Assembly (NCBI GenBank): GCA_003225055.1
Contig: QIAU01000144.1
Coordinates: 124,001 to 188,000 of the forward strand
Length of the DNA stretch: 64,000 nt
Direction of reading: 5' to 3'
From: Acidobacteriota bacterium
Lineage (GTDB): Bacteria; Acidobacteriota; Terriglobia; Terriglobales; Acidobacteriaceae
Of the stretch, positions 25,114 to 34,650 are shown in pieces. The notes below the pieces were generated by a model. That model worked only from the letters and a program-made list of their open reading frames with translations. It had not been told where the DNA came from and searched no databases. The translations under genes were made by a program, and so were the position numbers. The stretch's first letter is position 1, and every line of letters starts with the position of its first letter.

Positions 25114-25796
25114 TTGTCTTTTGGCCTCTGTGCCTGGCGCAGAACAACGCTACTGCTCAAGGTAAAGCGCGCGGTTTTTATAACCGGACAGCAAGTCATG
25201 GGAGTATCGGGCGGCGGCGGTTCCAGCCAGGCGTTCGCCACCGCGGGGCTAGGGCTAGGTGGAGCGCGCCCACAAGCCGCAGAAATCATTAAGACTTTTG
25301 GCGAGCGGTGTCCGGAAGTTATCGTCAACAGCAAACAGGAGAAAGCCGATTACGTAGTCCTCCTCGACCCTGAAGGAGGAAGAGGCATTTTTCGCAAGGG
25401 ACAACCAGGCGGCGCGGTCTTTGAATTAAATTAAACTTTGAATTAAATTAAACAAAGAATGGTGATCCGAACAGCTTATGGCCATTCTACTTGGCTGCCG
25501 GGCAATTCAGTCAAAGGTGCTTGCGACGGGACCAGGAAAGACTGGCCAGCCTGAATTCAGCGCTCTGCAACATCGAGCTCCGAGAGCCTGCAGAATTTCC
25601 GATCCCCCGCCCCGCCTCCGCCACCAAGGCCCCCACTGCGGAATTAGAGGAATTGCAGATAACATCGCCTCCCGCTGGCGCCCATATTGAGATCGATGGA
25701 GACTTTGTTAGAAGTACCTCTTCGACGACAGGACTTGCGGGGAGCACCCGCGTGCTCCCCTCTATTTTTTTGGAACCGGTTCGGACTACTTGGTAG
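25114..25796 (+). pseudogene. exported protein with PEGA domain, split by a tandem duplication
   Basis: The first frame encodes RAVFITGQQVMGVSGGGGSS, then AAEIIKTFGERCPEVIVN and EKADYVVLLDPEGG, and ends prematurely at AVFELN within an AT-rich duplication. The 17-bp unit TTTGAATTAAATTAAAC occurs twice at 25420-25453. In another frame coding resumes as KNGDPNSL (about 25455). It then runs through a Pro/Ala linker into a PEGA-like domain (LEELQITSPPAGAHIEIDGD, FVRSTSSTTGL) that fades at 25796. The order (N-terminal domain, then PEGA) matches an acidobacterial family I know from memory. An upstream frame change in the signal peptide is also likely. The PEGA end overlaps a strong terminator. Confidence 0.65.
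25739..25771 (+). terminator. strong intrinsic terminator
   Basis: GGGGAGCAC and GTGCTCCCC form a 9-bp perfect stem around CCGC, followed by TCTATTTTTTT. It terminates the broken PEGA gene and precedes a convergent gene. Confidence 0.85.
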
Positions 25797-26184
25797 AGTC
25801 GGCTGACCTCATTTCGGGGGGCTCGTTGCCTAGCGCCAACGCGAACTTCTTCCCGGCAAACCGGATTTCACTGACCGACTTGCTGCCGTCGGTGTTCTTG
25901 TTGATAACCACGGCATCGTTGCTGGATCTGTCGTTCAGAGCAAGCACGCGTGCCGGCGCCTTGGCCAGCACCTTCTTGCCCTGCTTAATGCTCAGCTCCA
26001 CGTTGGGGCCAGCACCTTCCCACTGCACCTGGTATTGGCCCGGTGCGAGCTGGCTGCCATTCACCTGCGCCGCATTGAACAGCTCCATCGAGGCTTTGTG
26101 GTTGTCGCTGCCGGCAAAAGCACTGACTGTCAGCAGCAGTGCGAGGGCTGGCACCATAATTTTGGAACTCGACGAGAATTTCAT
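25786..26184 (-). CDS. small secreted protein
   Basis: A 132-residue protein with a clear signal peptide: KIMVPALALLLTVSAFAGSD, cleavage near residue 25. The mature domain is beta-rich: ELFNAAQVNGSQLAPGQYQV, then QWEGAGPNVELSIKQGKKVL, and EIRFAGKKFALALGNE near the end. The NGSQLxPGQYxVxWxG pattern recurs in small exported acidobacterial proteins (recalled, not searched). Probably periplasmic; function unknown. Convergent with the terminator at 25739-25771. Confidence 0.82.
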   Translation of the reverse strand: MKFSSSSKIMVPALALLLTVSAFAGSDNHKASMELFNAAQVNGSQLAPGQYQVQWEGAGPNVELSIKQGKKVLAKAPARVLALNDRSSNDAVVINKNTDGSKSVSEIRFAGKKFALALGNEPPEMRSADSTK

Positions 26185-26774
26185 ACTGCTCCTTGTCCTC
26201 CCGATACGTCGGGAACCGTTTGCAGGCGGCCCGCCTTGGCCACGCGCTGTAGCTTGCGTTTCGCCGCGAATGGCCTACAATGCTCGACCGGGGTTCAGTG
26301 AAAAGAGCCGGGCCACAAGACCTCGCGCTCTCGCTTTAGGGATTGTCCTCGCCTGGGCCGCCAAACCGTAGACGGGAACGATCCCTGAACCCTTCCACCC
26401 TTGTAGTGAAACCGGAAGAAACGTCGTCCTTCCGGTCCCCGCAGTTAGCATCAAGATACGCCGGTGTTCCTCACGAAATTCCCCACAATCGCGAGTTATC
26501 GGGTTGGACGATAGCTTTCCAGTCGCGTTAGCAAAATTAGTGCTGCACAGTGCGAACTGGAAATAACAGGTAAATGTCTTGGAATGTCAGCTCAACCTCG
26601 GTGGATTAAATATGCGGATTTCCTATGTGTGTAGTCGGCAGCTAACGCCGGCCTCGGGTAGGAATGCATTTCAGCACGCCTGAACCGCCTGCTGGGAAAA
26701 ACGTCGAATTCGTGTCAGAGAATCGCTTTCGCAATCCCGCAGCAGTGCAATCGGCGCTTTAGCCGCTAAGGTGG
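26185..26774. other. 590-bp intergenic stretch
   Basis: Between two minus-strand genes. Short ORFs here show no protein-like pattern, and no tRNA, strong terminator or clear repeat was seen. It should hold the promoter of the small secreted protein gene (right of 26184). Confidence 0.6.
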
Positions 26775-27734
26775 CTACTCAATTTTCAATACCACTTTGC
26801 CGAAATTCTTGCGCTCCAGAAGCAGGCGATAAGCCTCCGTCGCACGATCGATAGCAAGCGTGTGCCCGACGATGGGGCGCAATTTGTCCGCATTGGCCCA
26901 CTCTGAAAGCCGCTTCCAGGCGTCGCTCATGAGTTGCGGGTTTTTCGACAACTGGGTGAGCCACAGTCCATGCACGCTGGCCCCCTTCCGATACAAAATC
27001 CGGGGATCCAGTTGTGCCGGCTGGCCCGTTGCCGAGCCGTAAGTGATGACGCGTCCAAAATCGCGCAAGCAACGAACGCTCTTCTGCACATGCTCGCCAC
27101 CGAGCATCTCGAAGACCACATCCACACCTTCGCCTCGCGTCAACTCATGGACGGCTTGCTGGTAATCCTGCGCTTTGTAGTTGATGGTGTCTAGGAGTCC
27201 CAGCTTCTTTACTTTCGACAATTTGTCTTCAGACGAGGAAGTGCCATACATCTTGACCCCGAGCAACTTGCCGATCTGGACGGCCGCGGTGCCAACCCCG
27301 CCCGCCACGGCATGAATCAGCACGCTGGCTATGCGCCCCTCGGGAGGTTGCAACAATGCCGCTTTCCAGTAGGCAAAATAAGCTGTGAAGTAGTTCACGG
27401 GGAAGGCGGCTGCTTCCACGGCACTCCAGCCGTCTGGGACGGGCCAGAGCAGTTCGGGCCGCGCCGCTAAGCGCTGGGCAAAAGCACCCCATTGCGTGTA
27501 CCCCATGACCCGCTTGCCGGTATCTTCGCGCACTCCGGCAAACTCCCGGCCGGCGATGATCGGGGGATCGGGAAGACCCGGGTAGCCGCCGGATGCGGTA
27601 AGAACGTCGGCGAAATTGACCCCGGTCGCCGTCACTTTAACCAGTACTTCTTTCGGCCCGGGTTGTGGCTCGGGAACATCCTGCCACTCCAGAACTTCCG
27701 GCCCAGCCCAGCGAGGTATCACCATCGCTTTCAT
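26775..27734 (-). CDS. zinc-independent MDR-family quinone oxidoreductase
   Basis: A 319-residue medium-chain dehydrogenase/reductase of the NADPH:quinone-reductase type. The N-terminal GroES-like part reads VLVKVTATGVNFADVLTASG, then YPGLPDPPIIAGREFAGV. The NADPH-binding half has VLIHAVAGGVGTAAVQIGKL (AxxGxxG) near 137-156 and DVVFEMLGGEHVQKSVRCL. The catalytic-zinc cysteine and structural-zinc cysteines of alcohol dehydrogenases are absent, as expected for this subgroup. Substrate unknown. It stands alone. Confidence 0.9.
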   Translation of the reverse strand: MKAMVIPRWAGPEVLEWQDVPEPQPGPKEVLVKVTATGVNFADVLTASGGYPGLPDPPIIAGREFAGVREDTGKRVMGYTQWGAFAQRLAARPELLWPVPDGWSAVEAAAFPVNYFTAYFAYWKAALLQPPEGRIASVLIHAVAGGVGTAAVQIGKLLGVKMYGTSSSEDKLSKVKKLGLLDTINYKAQDYQQAVHELTRGEGVDVVFEMLGGEHVQKSVRCLRDFGRVITYGSATGQPAQLDPRILYRKGASVHGLWLTQLSKNPQLMSDAWKRLSEWANADKLRPIVGHTLAIDRATEAYRLLLERKNFGKVVLKIE

Positions 27735-28054
27735 GGCCTAGGAGTGTAGCAGGCAGATCCGAGCCGAATCGGAAGGCGCGGCAATGCACGCGGTTGCGGG
27801 TCAGAATGGAACTTCCGTACCGGGGGGACGTTCCCTTCCCCTTTTCAGGTGCCCTGCTTTCGGCCCGGGTATATACTTCGGCTGGAATAACTTTTGTGGT
27901 AACCGCCGGCTGAGTCGGGCCGGCACGGAGCGTCTGTTTATTCTTTAGATTCTTAGGCTCCGTTTTTAGATCGCTGGTCTCTTAGGGTCAGTCGAGGCCA
28001 GCTCGGGAGGTTTTGCCGCCCTTGCGAGGCAAACCACCCGAGGGAGGGCCTTTC
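27735..28054. other. 320-bp divergent promoter region
   Basis: Lies between the quinone oxidoreductase (minus) and the PIN-TRAM gene (plus). It contains GC-rich inverted pieces (GCCGGCTGAGTCGGGCCGGC near 27903-27922) and T-rich tracts, but no ORF of note. Promoters for both genes are expected here; none could be assigned with confidence. Confidence 0.5.
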
Positions 28055-29161
28055 GTGGACTTAGTTCTTATTCGTCTCCTATTTATCATCTTCGTTGCTA
28101 TCACCTGCTATCTGATCGAACCGTTCGGACTTCCCTCCAAATTGGATGCAGCAGCTGTCGGAGGGCTCTTCGGATGCATCATTGTCGTCTTCGAATGGCG
28201 TCTACGCATGATGAGCCTCAAGCGGCTGATTGGGGCTGCCATCGGCAGTGTGCTTGGCATTTTCGGTGCCTATCTGTTTGCGATTGTGATTCGGAACAGT
28301 TTGCCGGCGGGTCCCACGCAAAGCTTCCTCATGCTGATGGTCATGTTGCTGATGGCCTACGTGGGCCTGATCGTGGGGGCTAACAAGGGCGACCTGCTGA
28401 ACCTGGCCGCCCTCGGCGGCATCTTCGGCGGTGAAAAGCAAGCCAAGAAAAGCTACAAGATTCTGGACACCAGCGTCATCATCGACGGCCGTATTGCCGA
28501 CATTGCCGAGACCGGGTTCCTCGACGGCATCATGGTCATCCCGCAGTTCGTATTGCGCGAGTTGCAGCTGGTAGCCGACTCGGCCGACTCGCTCAAACGA
28601 AACCGGGGCCGTCGCGGCCTGGACATCCTGCAGCGATTGCAGAAAGTCGCTTCGCTCAACATCCAGATTGTCGAAGACGACTTTCCGACCATTCGCGAAG
28701 TGGATATGAAGCTGATCGAGTTGGCCAAGCTGTACGAAGGCAAGATTGTCACCAACGATTTCAATCTGAACAAAGTCGCGCAGCTGCAGGGCGTGGAAGT
28801 CCTGAACATCAACGAACTGGCGAACGCGCTGAAGCCGATCGTGCTCCCGGGCGAGACCATGAAGGTCTTCATCCTGAAGGAGGGCAAGGAGTACAACCAG
28901 GGCGTAGCTTATTTGGACGACGGGACGATGGTGGTGGTCGACAATGCGCGTAAGATGATCGGCAAGAACGTTGACATTTCGGTGACGTCGGTTTTGCAGA
29001 CCACTGCGGGCAAGATGATCTTCGGAAAGTGGGACGAGCGGCTGTCCGGACGCGTGGAACCTGCGCGTCCCGTAACCATCCCTCCTGCCGTTCCGCCTGT
29101 ACCGAGCGTTGCTCCTGCGGAAACCAAGAAGCCGTTCATGGCGGAACGGCCCATCGAATAA
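28055..29161 (+). CDS. PIN/TRAM-domain membrane protein (YacL-like)
   Basis: A 368-residue protein. A GTG at 28055, about 8 bases after GGGAGGG, is preferred to ATG 28013. It starts with four membrane segments ([69 protein letters not shown]). Next is a PIN nuclease domain: [32 protein letters not shown] and [18 protein letters not shown] carry the acidic metal ligands. A TRAM RNA-binding domain follows ([20 protein letters not shown]). The C-terminus is Pro-rich. The family is conserved in bacteria with long-standing but unproven links to RNA metabolism. Confidence 0.92.
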   Translation: MDLVLIRLLFIIFVAITCYLIEPFGLPSKLDAAAVGGLFGCIIVVFEWRLRMMSLKRLIGAAIGSVLGIFGAYLFAIVIRNSLPAGPTQSFLMLMVMLLMAYVGLIVGANKGDLLNLAALGGIFGGEKQAKKSYKILDTSVIIDGRIADIAETGFLDGIMVIPQFVLRELQLVADSADSLKRNRGRRGLDILQRLQKVASLNIQIVEDDFPTIREVDMKLIELAKLYEGKIVTNDFNLNKVAQLQGVEVLNINELANALKPIVLPGETMKVFILKEGKEYNQGVAYLDDGTMVVVDNARKMIGKNVDISVTSVLQTTAGKMIFGKWDERLSGRVEPARPVTIPPAVPPVPSVAPAETKKPFMAERPIE

Positions 29162-29209
29162 ATTGTGCAAACGGAGAGTGAGGTTCGCCAGTCTTCGTAC
29201 TGTGTACTG

Positions 29210-29575
29210 TTATTCCGTGGGAATTGCCGAGCCTACCGCGATTGTGTCTCCCTGAACTGAGCCGGTAACTTTGGCTTTCTGCCCTGCCAAGTACCCGAGA
29301 TCGTCAGCGCGACCGCTCAGTTGATAAGTCTTCTCTCCGGCCACAAGCACGTAATGTGCACCCTTGCGTTGACAGGTGCGGGTACACTCCTCCGCACTCT
29401 TATCGGGCAATTTATGCCGCGGACCACAAAATGAATCGCTAATGATGCCTACAAAGGTGTTCGCATCCGCCTGGCCCATTTTGAGCGGCTTGTCATGGGG
29501 ACCCCTAACCGGCTGCTGGGCCAGTGTTGTCCCCATTACAAACAAAATGACTGCGGCCAGGGTGGGCCCCCTCAT
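29210..29575 (-). CDS. small secreted protein
   Basis: A 121-residue protein with signal peptide MRGPTLAAVILFVMGTTLAQ. The mature part contains FVGIISDSFCGPRHKLPDKS and ECTRTCQRKGAHYVLVAGEK, then KTYQLSGRADDLGYLAGQKA and a beta-strand end VTGSVQGDTIAVGSAI. Three cysteines lie in a motif (ISDSxCG...C..xC..KGAxYVLV) that I recall from acidobacterial exported proteins. The C-terminal part resembles a small OB-like fold. Function unknown. Convergent with the PIN-TRAM gene. Confidence 0.82.
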   Translation of the reverse strand: MRGPTLAAVILFVMGTTLAQQPVRGPHDKPLKMGQADANTFVGIISDSFCGPRHKLPDKSAEECTRTCQRKGAHYVLVAGEKTYQLSGRADDLGYLAGQKAKVTGSVQGDTIAVGSAIPTE

Positions 29576-29870
29576 AGACTTCTCCCAGGTTGAGTCCGTG
29601 CCTGCCAGGCTGCCCTGGCTTCAAGACACGGGAAAGTAAGACCCTCGGACGAAAGTTACGCGCAAAGCTTCCGCATCTTGGATGCCATCTTCTGGGTGCA
29701 GGCAGTCTGTCCTAACTAGACAAGTCACGGGGCGTTACACTCTTCCGGCTCGCATGGTGCGAGGGGCCGTAGCGACTCAGGGGTTTCGCTTAGGCAGAAC
29801 AAGGCAGAACCGTCCTCCTGGGAGGCAAATTGGCTCTAAAGCTATACTCTTGCATTCTCCTTAGGACTAA

Positions 29871-30277
29871 CCATGAAACGGGTCACGGGAATCGGCGGCA
29901 TCTTCTTCAAATCGCCTAATCCAGCCGAGTTGCTCGCCTGGTACGAGAAACACTTTGGTATCGAGCGTTCTCCGGACAGCCCTGCCGATAGTCCGTCAGC
30001 AGCTTTCGAATAGCGGGACGCGCAGGACACCGCGACCAAAGGCATGACCGTCTGGGCGGTCTTCACGCGTGAGAGCAAATACTTCGACCCGAGCCGCTCT
30101 GCTTTCATGATTAACTACCGGGTCGAAAATCTGGATGCGCTGCTCGAAACCTTGAAGAGAGAAGGGGTTGAGATCGATCCGCACCGGGAAGACTACGATT
30201 ACGGCCGATTCGCCTGGATTATGGATCCGGAGGGCAATCGCATTGAGATGTGGGAACCACCAAAACAGAAGCGGTAA
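29871..30277 (+). pseudogene. VOC-family protein interrupted by an in-frame amber codon
   Basis: A single open frame from ATG 29871 encodes a complete VOC protein: VTGIGGIFFKSPNPAELLAW, then YEKHFGIERS. After a TAG at 30011-30013 it continues with MTVWAVFTRESKYFDPSRSA, FMINYRVENLDALLETLKRE and GRFAWIMDPEGNRIEMWEPP. The TAG stands where TGG (Trp, SAAFEWRD) would be expected, so a single G-to-A change explains it. The piece from 30044 is still open but lacks the first beta-alpha unit. Amber read-through or a sequence error are alternatives. ispD follows about 95 bp later. Confidence 0.75.
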
Positions 30278-30372
30278 ACTGCAAATCTTGTCATTCCGAG
30301 TGAAGCGAGGAATCTGCACGCCCTGGTGAATTTGAACTGGCGCCACTACGCTCGTATACTGATCGCCCCGCC

Positions 30373-31092
30373 ATGAAGGTGATTGTCATTATTCCGGCCG
30401 CCGGGCTGGGCACGCGCATGGCCCCCCCCAGCAGCACGCGCGGCAAAAAGTCGAAGCAATTCACCGAGTTGGCAGGCGCTCCTATCCTTGTTCATACGCT
30501 CAGGAAATTTGTTTCCAGCCCGGCAGTCTCCGAAATCTGGGTGGCTCTGCGCAAGTCGGAGATCGGCGACTTCCGTGCCCGTCTGGAAAAAGAATGCAGA
30601 GACACCCTACAGAAAAAGATTGAACTGGTGGAAGGCGGCGAACACCGGCAGCAATCGGTGGCGAATGCGCTGGCGGCGATCTCTGCGCGCGCCGACGACA
30701 TCATCCTGGTGCACGACGCTGTGCGGCCGTTTGTCACCCCGGAGACCATAAAGGAGGTCATTCGCGCTGTCGAAAAATATGGGGCAGCGATTGCCGGAAT
30801 GCCTGCCGTGGATACGGTAAAGCAAGTCGAGCGCACCGCGGAAGGAGCTCTGATCAGGGCTACCGTGCCCCGCGAGCGTGTGGTCATGGCGCAAACGCCG
30901 CAAGGCTTTCGCTACGGCGTTTTGAAAAAGGCTTTCGACGAAGCTGAAGCCGACGGTTTCCTGGGCACCGATGAAGCATCCTTGGTGGAGCGCTCCGGTA
31001 AAGAAGTCGCGGTGGTGATGGGATCGGCTCGCAATATCAAAATCACCACTCCGGCAGATATGGAGTTGGCGGAGTTTTATCTGAAAAACTAG
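30373..31092 (+). CDS. ispD: 2-C-methyl-D-erythritol 4-phosphate cytidylyltransferase
   Basis: Third step of the MEP isoprenoid pathway: couples CTP to methylerythritol phosphate. It is 239 residues. VIIPAAGLGTRMAPPSSTRG is the CTP-binding glycine-rich loop, with conserved Arg and Lys following; KKSKQFTELAGAPILVHTLR continues it. Further blocks are IILVHDAVRPFVTP with the metal-binding Asp, PAVDTVKQV, and RERVVMAQTPQGFR. Immediately downstream lies a heptamer-repeat array that runs into ispF, so the two are almost certainly co-transcribed. Confidence 0.95.
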   Translation: MKVIVIIPAAGLGTRMAPPSSTRGKKSKQFTELAGAPILVHTLRKFVSSPAVSEIWVALRKSEIGDFRARLEKECRDTLQKKIELVEGGEHRQQSVANALAAISARADDIILVHDAVRPFVTPETIKEVIRAVEKYGAAIAGMPAVDTVKQVERTAEGALIRATVPRERVVMAQTPQGFRYGVLKKAFDEAEADGFLGTDEASLVERSGKEVAVVMGSARNIKITTPADMELAEFYLKN

Positions 31093-31096
31093 CTAT

Positions 31097-31667
<571 letters not shown>

Positions 31668-31676
31668 AAGCCTTTT

Positions 31677-32426
31677 TTATAGAGATTCGAACTCGCCCGC
31701 CAATCTCAGGTGCTCCGCTTTAGCCGCTTGCACAAAGGCCCGGAAGATCGCTCGCGATGCTTCATCTTCCATCGCTCGTTCCGGGTGCCACTGCACGGCC
31801 AGAACAAAATGATCGGGAGCGGCGCCTTCCAAGGCCTCAATGATTCCGTCTTCGGGGCAGCGGGCCACGACTCTGAGGCCGTCCCCCGCAACATCTGCCG
31901 CCTGGTGGTGGCTGGAGTTGACGCTAAGGGAGCGGGCTTCAGGTCCAACATTGAGAATCTTCGCTAATCTCGAACCGGAATCAATTTCCACCGTATGCGC
32001 GATCGGCACTTGCCGACCCGCGGCGTGCTTGATTCGAGACTCGATGTGCTGGATCAAGCTTCCTGTGCGGTAAACGTTGAGAATCTGCAGCCCATAACAG
32101 ATGCCGAGCAGCGGCTTGCGCATGTTGTACGCGTCCTGCAGCAGCAATTCGTCAACCGTATCGCGCCTAGGATCAGCAGGGTTGGTTTTCGGGTGTCGTT
32201 CGGAGACCCCGTACTTCGAGGGATCGACGTCGGCGACGCTTCCCGGAAGAAGGACTCCGTCGCAGCGCTCGATGATTTTCATGACTTCGGAAGGCGATTT
32301 GTCCAGCGGGATGCGGATGGCTTGTCCGCCAGCCATTTCGATGGCCCGCTCATATTGCGGCAGAGAGCCTTCCACGTATTCGGGATTGGTCGAAAGCGGC
32401 AGCGGGATCGCGATCCGTGCAGGCAT
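31677..32426 (-). CDS. gamma-glutamyl-GABA hydrolase-like class I glutamine amidotransferase (peptidase C26)
   Basis: A 249-residue protein of the PuuD-type branch. The catalytic Cys110 is in PLLGICYGLQILNV. The His/Glu pair is in FVLAVQWHPERAMED (about 216-219). ERCDGVLLPGSVADVDPSKY (54-73) is the family's oxyanion segment, and PAARIAIPL-type sequence opens the protein. The usual role is hydrolysis of gamma-glutamyl amides; the substrate is not provable here. The gene converges on ispF with about a 10-bp gap. Confidence 0.88.
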   Translation of the reverse strand: MPARIAIPLPLSTNPEYVEGSLPQYERAIEMAGGQAIRIPLDKSPSEVMKIIERCDGVLLPGSVADVDPSKYGVSERHPKTNPADPRRDTVDELLLQDAYNMRKPLLGICYGLQILNVYRTGSLIQHIESRIKHAAGRQVPIAHTVEIDSGSRLAKILNVGPEARSLSVNSSHHQAADVAGDGLRVVARCPEDGIIEALEGAAPDHFVLAVQWHPERAMEDEASRAIFRAFVQAAKAEHLRLAGEFESL

Positions 32427-32462
32427 AGATTCATTGTAGCGAGTTCCTGACGGCGATGGTCA

Positions 32463-32780
32463 CTATGAGTGCAGCGAGGAACCTGCTGTTTGCTTCTCAA
32501 GGGACCAGAGCGCTTTCGCCTGACGATAGTGCCGAACCTCCATAACCAAGGAGACCAGAAGCACAATGACTGCCACGACGACCGCACACGGCGCGGCGAT
32601 ATTGCGGTAGGCCAGGGTCAGATTCGGCCGGATCCGGTACACCCGGGAGTAGATCAGGACCCCGACAATTCCCAGCAGCAGACTAACTGCGAAAGAAAGC
32701 AAAGTGATGAGGAACGTCACCAAGAGTGCCCGACTGGGCACCAGGATTAGCCGCGGCTTGCGCCCCTGAGTTGCTGGCAT
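32463..32780 (-). CDS. small two-helix membrane protein
   Basis: A 105-residue protein with a basic N-terminus. Two membrane segments follow: VTFLITLLSFAVSLLLGIVG and AAPCAVVVAVIVLLVSLVME, separated by VLIYSRVYRIRPNLTLAYRN. The C-terminus is charged and short. No family recognised. It is upstream of the glutamine amidotransferase on the same strand and divergent from the 32849 gene, so the pair may be co-transcribed. Confidence 0.65.
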   Translation of the reverse strand: MPATQGRKPRLILVPSRALLVTFLITLLSFAVSLLLGIVGVLIYSRVYRIRPNLTLAYRNIAAPCAVVVAVIVLLVSLVMEVRHYRQAKALWSLEKQTAGSSLHS

Positions 32781-32848
32781 GGTTCTACCCTACAACATGC
32801 GCCGCTTCTGCGCCCAGCCTTGCCGCGCGGGTGCGCTACAATAACCCA

Positions 32849-33586
32849 ATGTCTCACGCGGCTCCCGCGATTACGCGCTCTCCCGCAGACGTAGTGCGCC
32901 AGACGCCGGTTTCGCAGGCTTCCAACGGGGTTTGCTACGCCGTCGCCGGCCAGATCACGCTACCCGAGGCGGATTTGGAGCGGATGATTGCCGCCGTTCC
33001 GCGTTCCGCGGCGGCAGCTCTGGAGCGCAAGGCCTACTATTTTGTTCCGCTTACAGTGAGCCAAGGCGACGATACTGTAATTGCCGATCGGTACGACATC
33101 GCACTCAGCGACAACGCCGTTTGTCACCGCAACCTGAACCTGGGCGACTCGCAGTGCGTGTTCATCTCCACGCGGTTGATGGATGACAAGTTCTCGGTCG
33201 CTTTCGAGTTCTACATCAATGTGGGCCATGCCATTGTGGAGCGCGCCGGGGTGTCGCAGGCGTTTGCGGATTTGGCCTGGAGGCAGGTGGAGTCCGGGGT
33301 GCGAGGCGAAACTTCCCTGGATGCCTGGGAAGCGCGCAAACTGGCCACCGGACATGGCCCGGACGCCGAAAAGTACAAGAACGAATTCCTCGCTGCAGCG
33401 TTTGCCGACGCAATCTCCATTTACCTGCTATCGCTTTTTCTGGATGTTGATTATTACGACCTGCGCGAACGCGACTACCCGCTGCTGGCACCCACTCCGC
33501 TAAGCGAGCGTCTTCGCAAGGTGGCTGAGCTATTCCCGCCCAATTCGGGATTCGACTTCGCGATTTACTACAAGCGGCGGACCTGA
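32849..33586 (+). CDS. conserved hypothetical soluble protein
   Basis: Start 32849 (MSHAAPAITRSPADVVRQTP) yields 245 residues; the longer ORF from 32726 overlaps the divergent neighbour's coding region. No membrane segment is seen. Features are YAVAGQITLPEADLERMIAA near 31-50, an all-beta central part (YFVPLTVSQGDDTVIADRYD) and FEFYINVGHAIVERAGVSQA. The tail is DLRERDYPLLAPTPLSERLR, then FPPNSGFDFAIYYKRRT. I do not recognise the family, but codon use and composition are those of a real gene. It precedes ispE after a short repeat. Confidence 0.75.
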   Translation: MSHAAPAITRSPADVVRQTPVSQASNGVCYAVAGQITLPEADLERMIAAVPRSAAAALERKAYYFVPLTVSQGDDTVIADRYDIALSDNAVCHRNLNLGDSQCVFISTRLMDDKFSVAFEFYINVGHAIVERAGVSQAFADLAWRQVESGVRGETSLDAWEARKLATGHGPDAEKYKNEFLAAAFADAISIYLLSLFLDVDYYDLRERDYPLLAPTPLSERLRKVAELFPPNSGFDFAIYYKRRT

Positions 33587-33591
33587 AATGA

Positions 33592-33611
33592 GCCACGGAT
33601 TTACACGGATC
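33592..33611. repeat. dispersed GCCACGGATT-type repeat, copy 3 (half)
   Basis: GCCACGGATTTACACGGATC matches the left arm of the copy at 20781-20829. No right arm is present. It lies in the short gap before ispE. Confidence 0.6.
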
Positions 33612-33630
33612 TAAGTACAATCGTTCCTCC

Positions 33631-34650
33631 ATGATGGTCACGGTTCGGTCCTTCGCCAAGATTAATCTCGGCCTGTCGATCGGTGCGCTTCGTGCTGATG
33701 GCTTCCACGAACTGGGCACGGTGTATCAGACCATCGCCCCCCATGACGTGCTGCGCGTGGGCATCGCGAAGGGCTCGGGGATTGAGATCCGCTGCCCGGA
33801 CCCGCGGGTACCGACTGACGAGACGAACACTTGTTATCGGACCATCGAACTCGCTATGGCCGCGCTCCGGGGTAAGGGACGGGTGTTGCTTGAAATCGAA
33901 AAGCGCCTGCCGGTGCAAGGCGGCTTGGGCGGAGCATCTTCCAATGCAGTAGCAGCGCTGTTAGCTCTCGAACGGGCACTGAAGAAACCACTCTCGGCTG
34001 TCAAGAAGCTGCGTATTGCGGCGGAAGTTGGCTCGGATCTGCCCCTGTTTCTGGTGGGCGGGACGGTGCTCGGCGTCGGGCGCGGCGAACAAGTCTATCC
34101 GCTGCCGGACTTACCTTCAACCTATTGCGTGCTGGCTGCCCCGGAGATTGGTATATCCACACCCAAGGCGTTTGCTGATTGGGATGCGATCATGGCAGGC
34201 CCAGCCGAGCGGCGCTCGACCGGACAGCCGGGGGCGGCTGTCCCGATGCGTAATCCAGGCAAATTGACGGTATCTACTCAGTCCGATAATATAGTTCAGT
34301 TCGGCCGCACCGTTTCTTCGTGGCTGAGTGGTTCATCCGGTGTCCCTGCCCGCGGCAGGGGCCGGGCCGAGACTCCGCTTCTCGACCTCGTCCGTACCGG
34401 GATCGAAAACGACTTCGAAAAGGTCGTCTTTCCCAAGTATCCCGAATTGCGCGAGGTGAAGCGTGTGCTTGAACGAGAAGGCGCACTATATGCGTCTCTG
34501 TCTGGCTCTGGTTCCGCTGTTTATGGCCTGTTTGGTGCGCGGGTGGAAGCCGATCAAGCCGCGGCTCGATTGCGAAAACAGGGCATCCCGGCACAGACGA
34601 CCGCCACTCTGACCCGAGAACAGTATTGGAAGAAAATTTTTTATTGTTGA
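33631..34650 (+). CDS. ispE: 4-diphosphocytidyl-2-C-methyl-D-erythritol kinase
   Basis: Fourth step of the MEP pathway: a GHMP-family kinase. It is 339 residues, about 40 longer than usual. Motifs are FAKINLGLSIGALRADGFHE at the N-terminus, the ATP loop LPVQGGLGGASSNAVAALLA near 93-112, and LYASLSGSGSAVYGLFGARV near the C-terminus. The extra length lies between about 190 and 250, where Gly/Pro/Arg-rich sequence is encoded by DNA with two palindromes (34222-34243 and 34344-34360). The last codons and the TGA lie in the left arm of a heptamer hairpin. The tRNA-Gln gene follows. Confidence 0.93.
   Translation: MMVTVRSFAKINLGLSIGALRADGFHELGTVYQTIAPHDVLRVGIAKGSGIEIRCPDPRVPTDETNTCYRTIELAMAALRGKGRVLLEIEKRLPVQGGLGGASSNAVAALLALERALKKPLSAVKKLRIAAEVGSDLPLFLVGGTVLGVGRGEQVYPLPDLPSTYCVLAAPEIGISTPKAFADWDAIMAGPAERRSTGQPGAAVPMRNPGKLTVSTQSDNIVQFGRTVSSWLSGSSGVPARGRGRAETPLLDLVRTGIENDFEKVVFPKYPELREVKRVLEREGALYASLSGSGSAVYGLFGARVEADQAAARLRKQGIPAQTTATLTREQYWKKIFYC
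34222..34243. repeat. palindrome inside ispE (GGACAGCCG / CGGCTGTCC)
   Basis: A 9-bp perfect stem around GGGG, in frame within a variable loop of IspE. Similar cores occur intergenically near 3290-3307 and 23213-23228. Confidence 0.75.
34344..34360. repeat. palindrome inside ispE (CCCTGCC / GGCAGGG)
   Basis: A 7-bp perfect stem with loop CGC, in frame within the same extended region of IspE. It resembles the 20-bp palindrome in the GGDEF gene (44329-44348). Confidence 0.65.

Noticed and set aside
28202-29170. 322-residue minus-strand ORF
   Set aside because: Shadow of the PIN-TRAM gene; composition rich in His, Gln and Asp as expected of an antisense frame.
29871-30277. Recoding of the TAG as pyrrolysine or read-through
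   Set aside because: VOC proteins have no such residue there, no pyl genes are seen, and several other genes in the window are plainly decayed.
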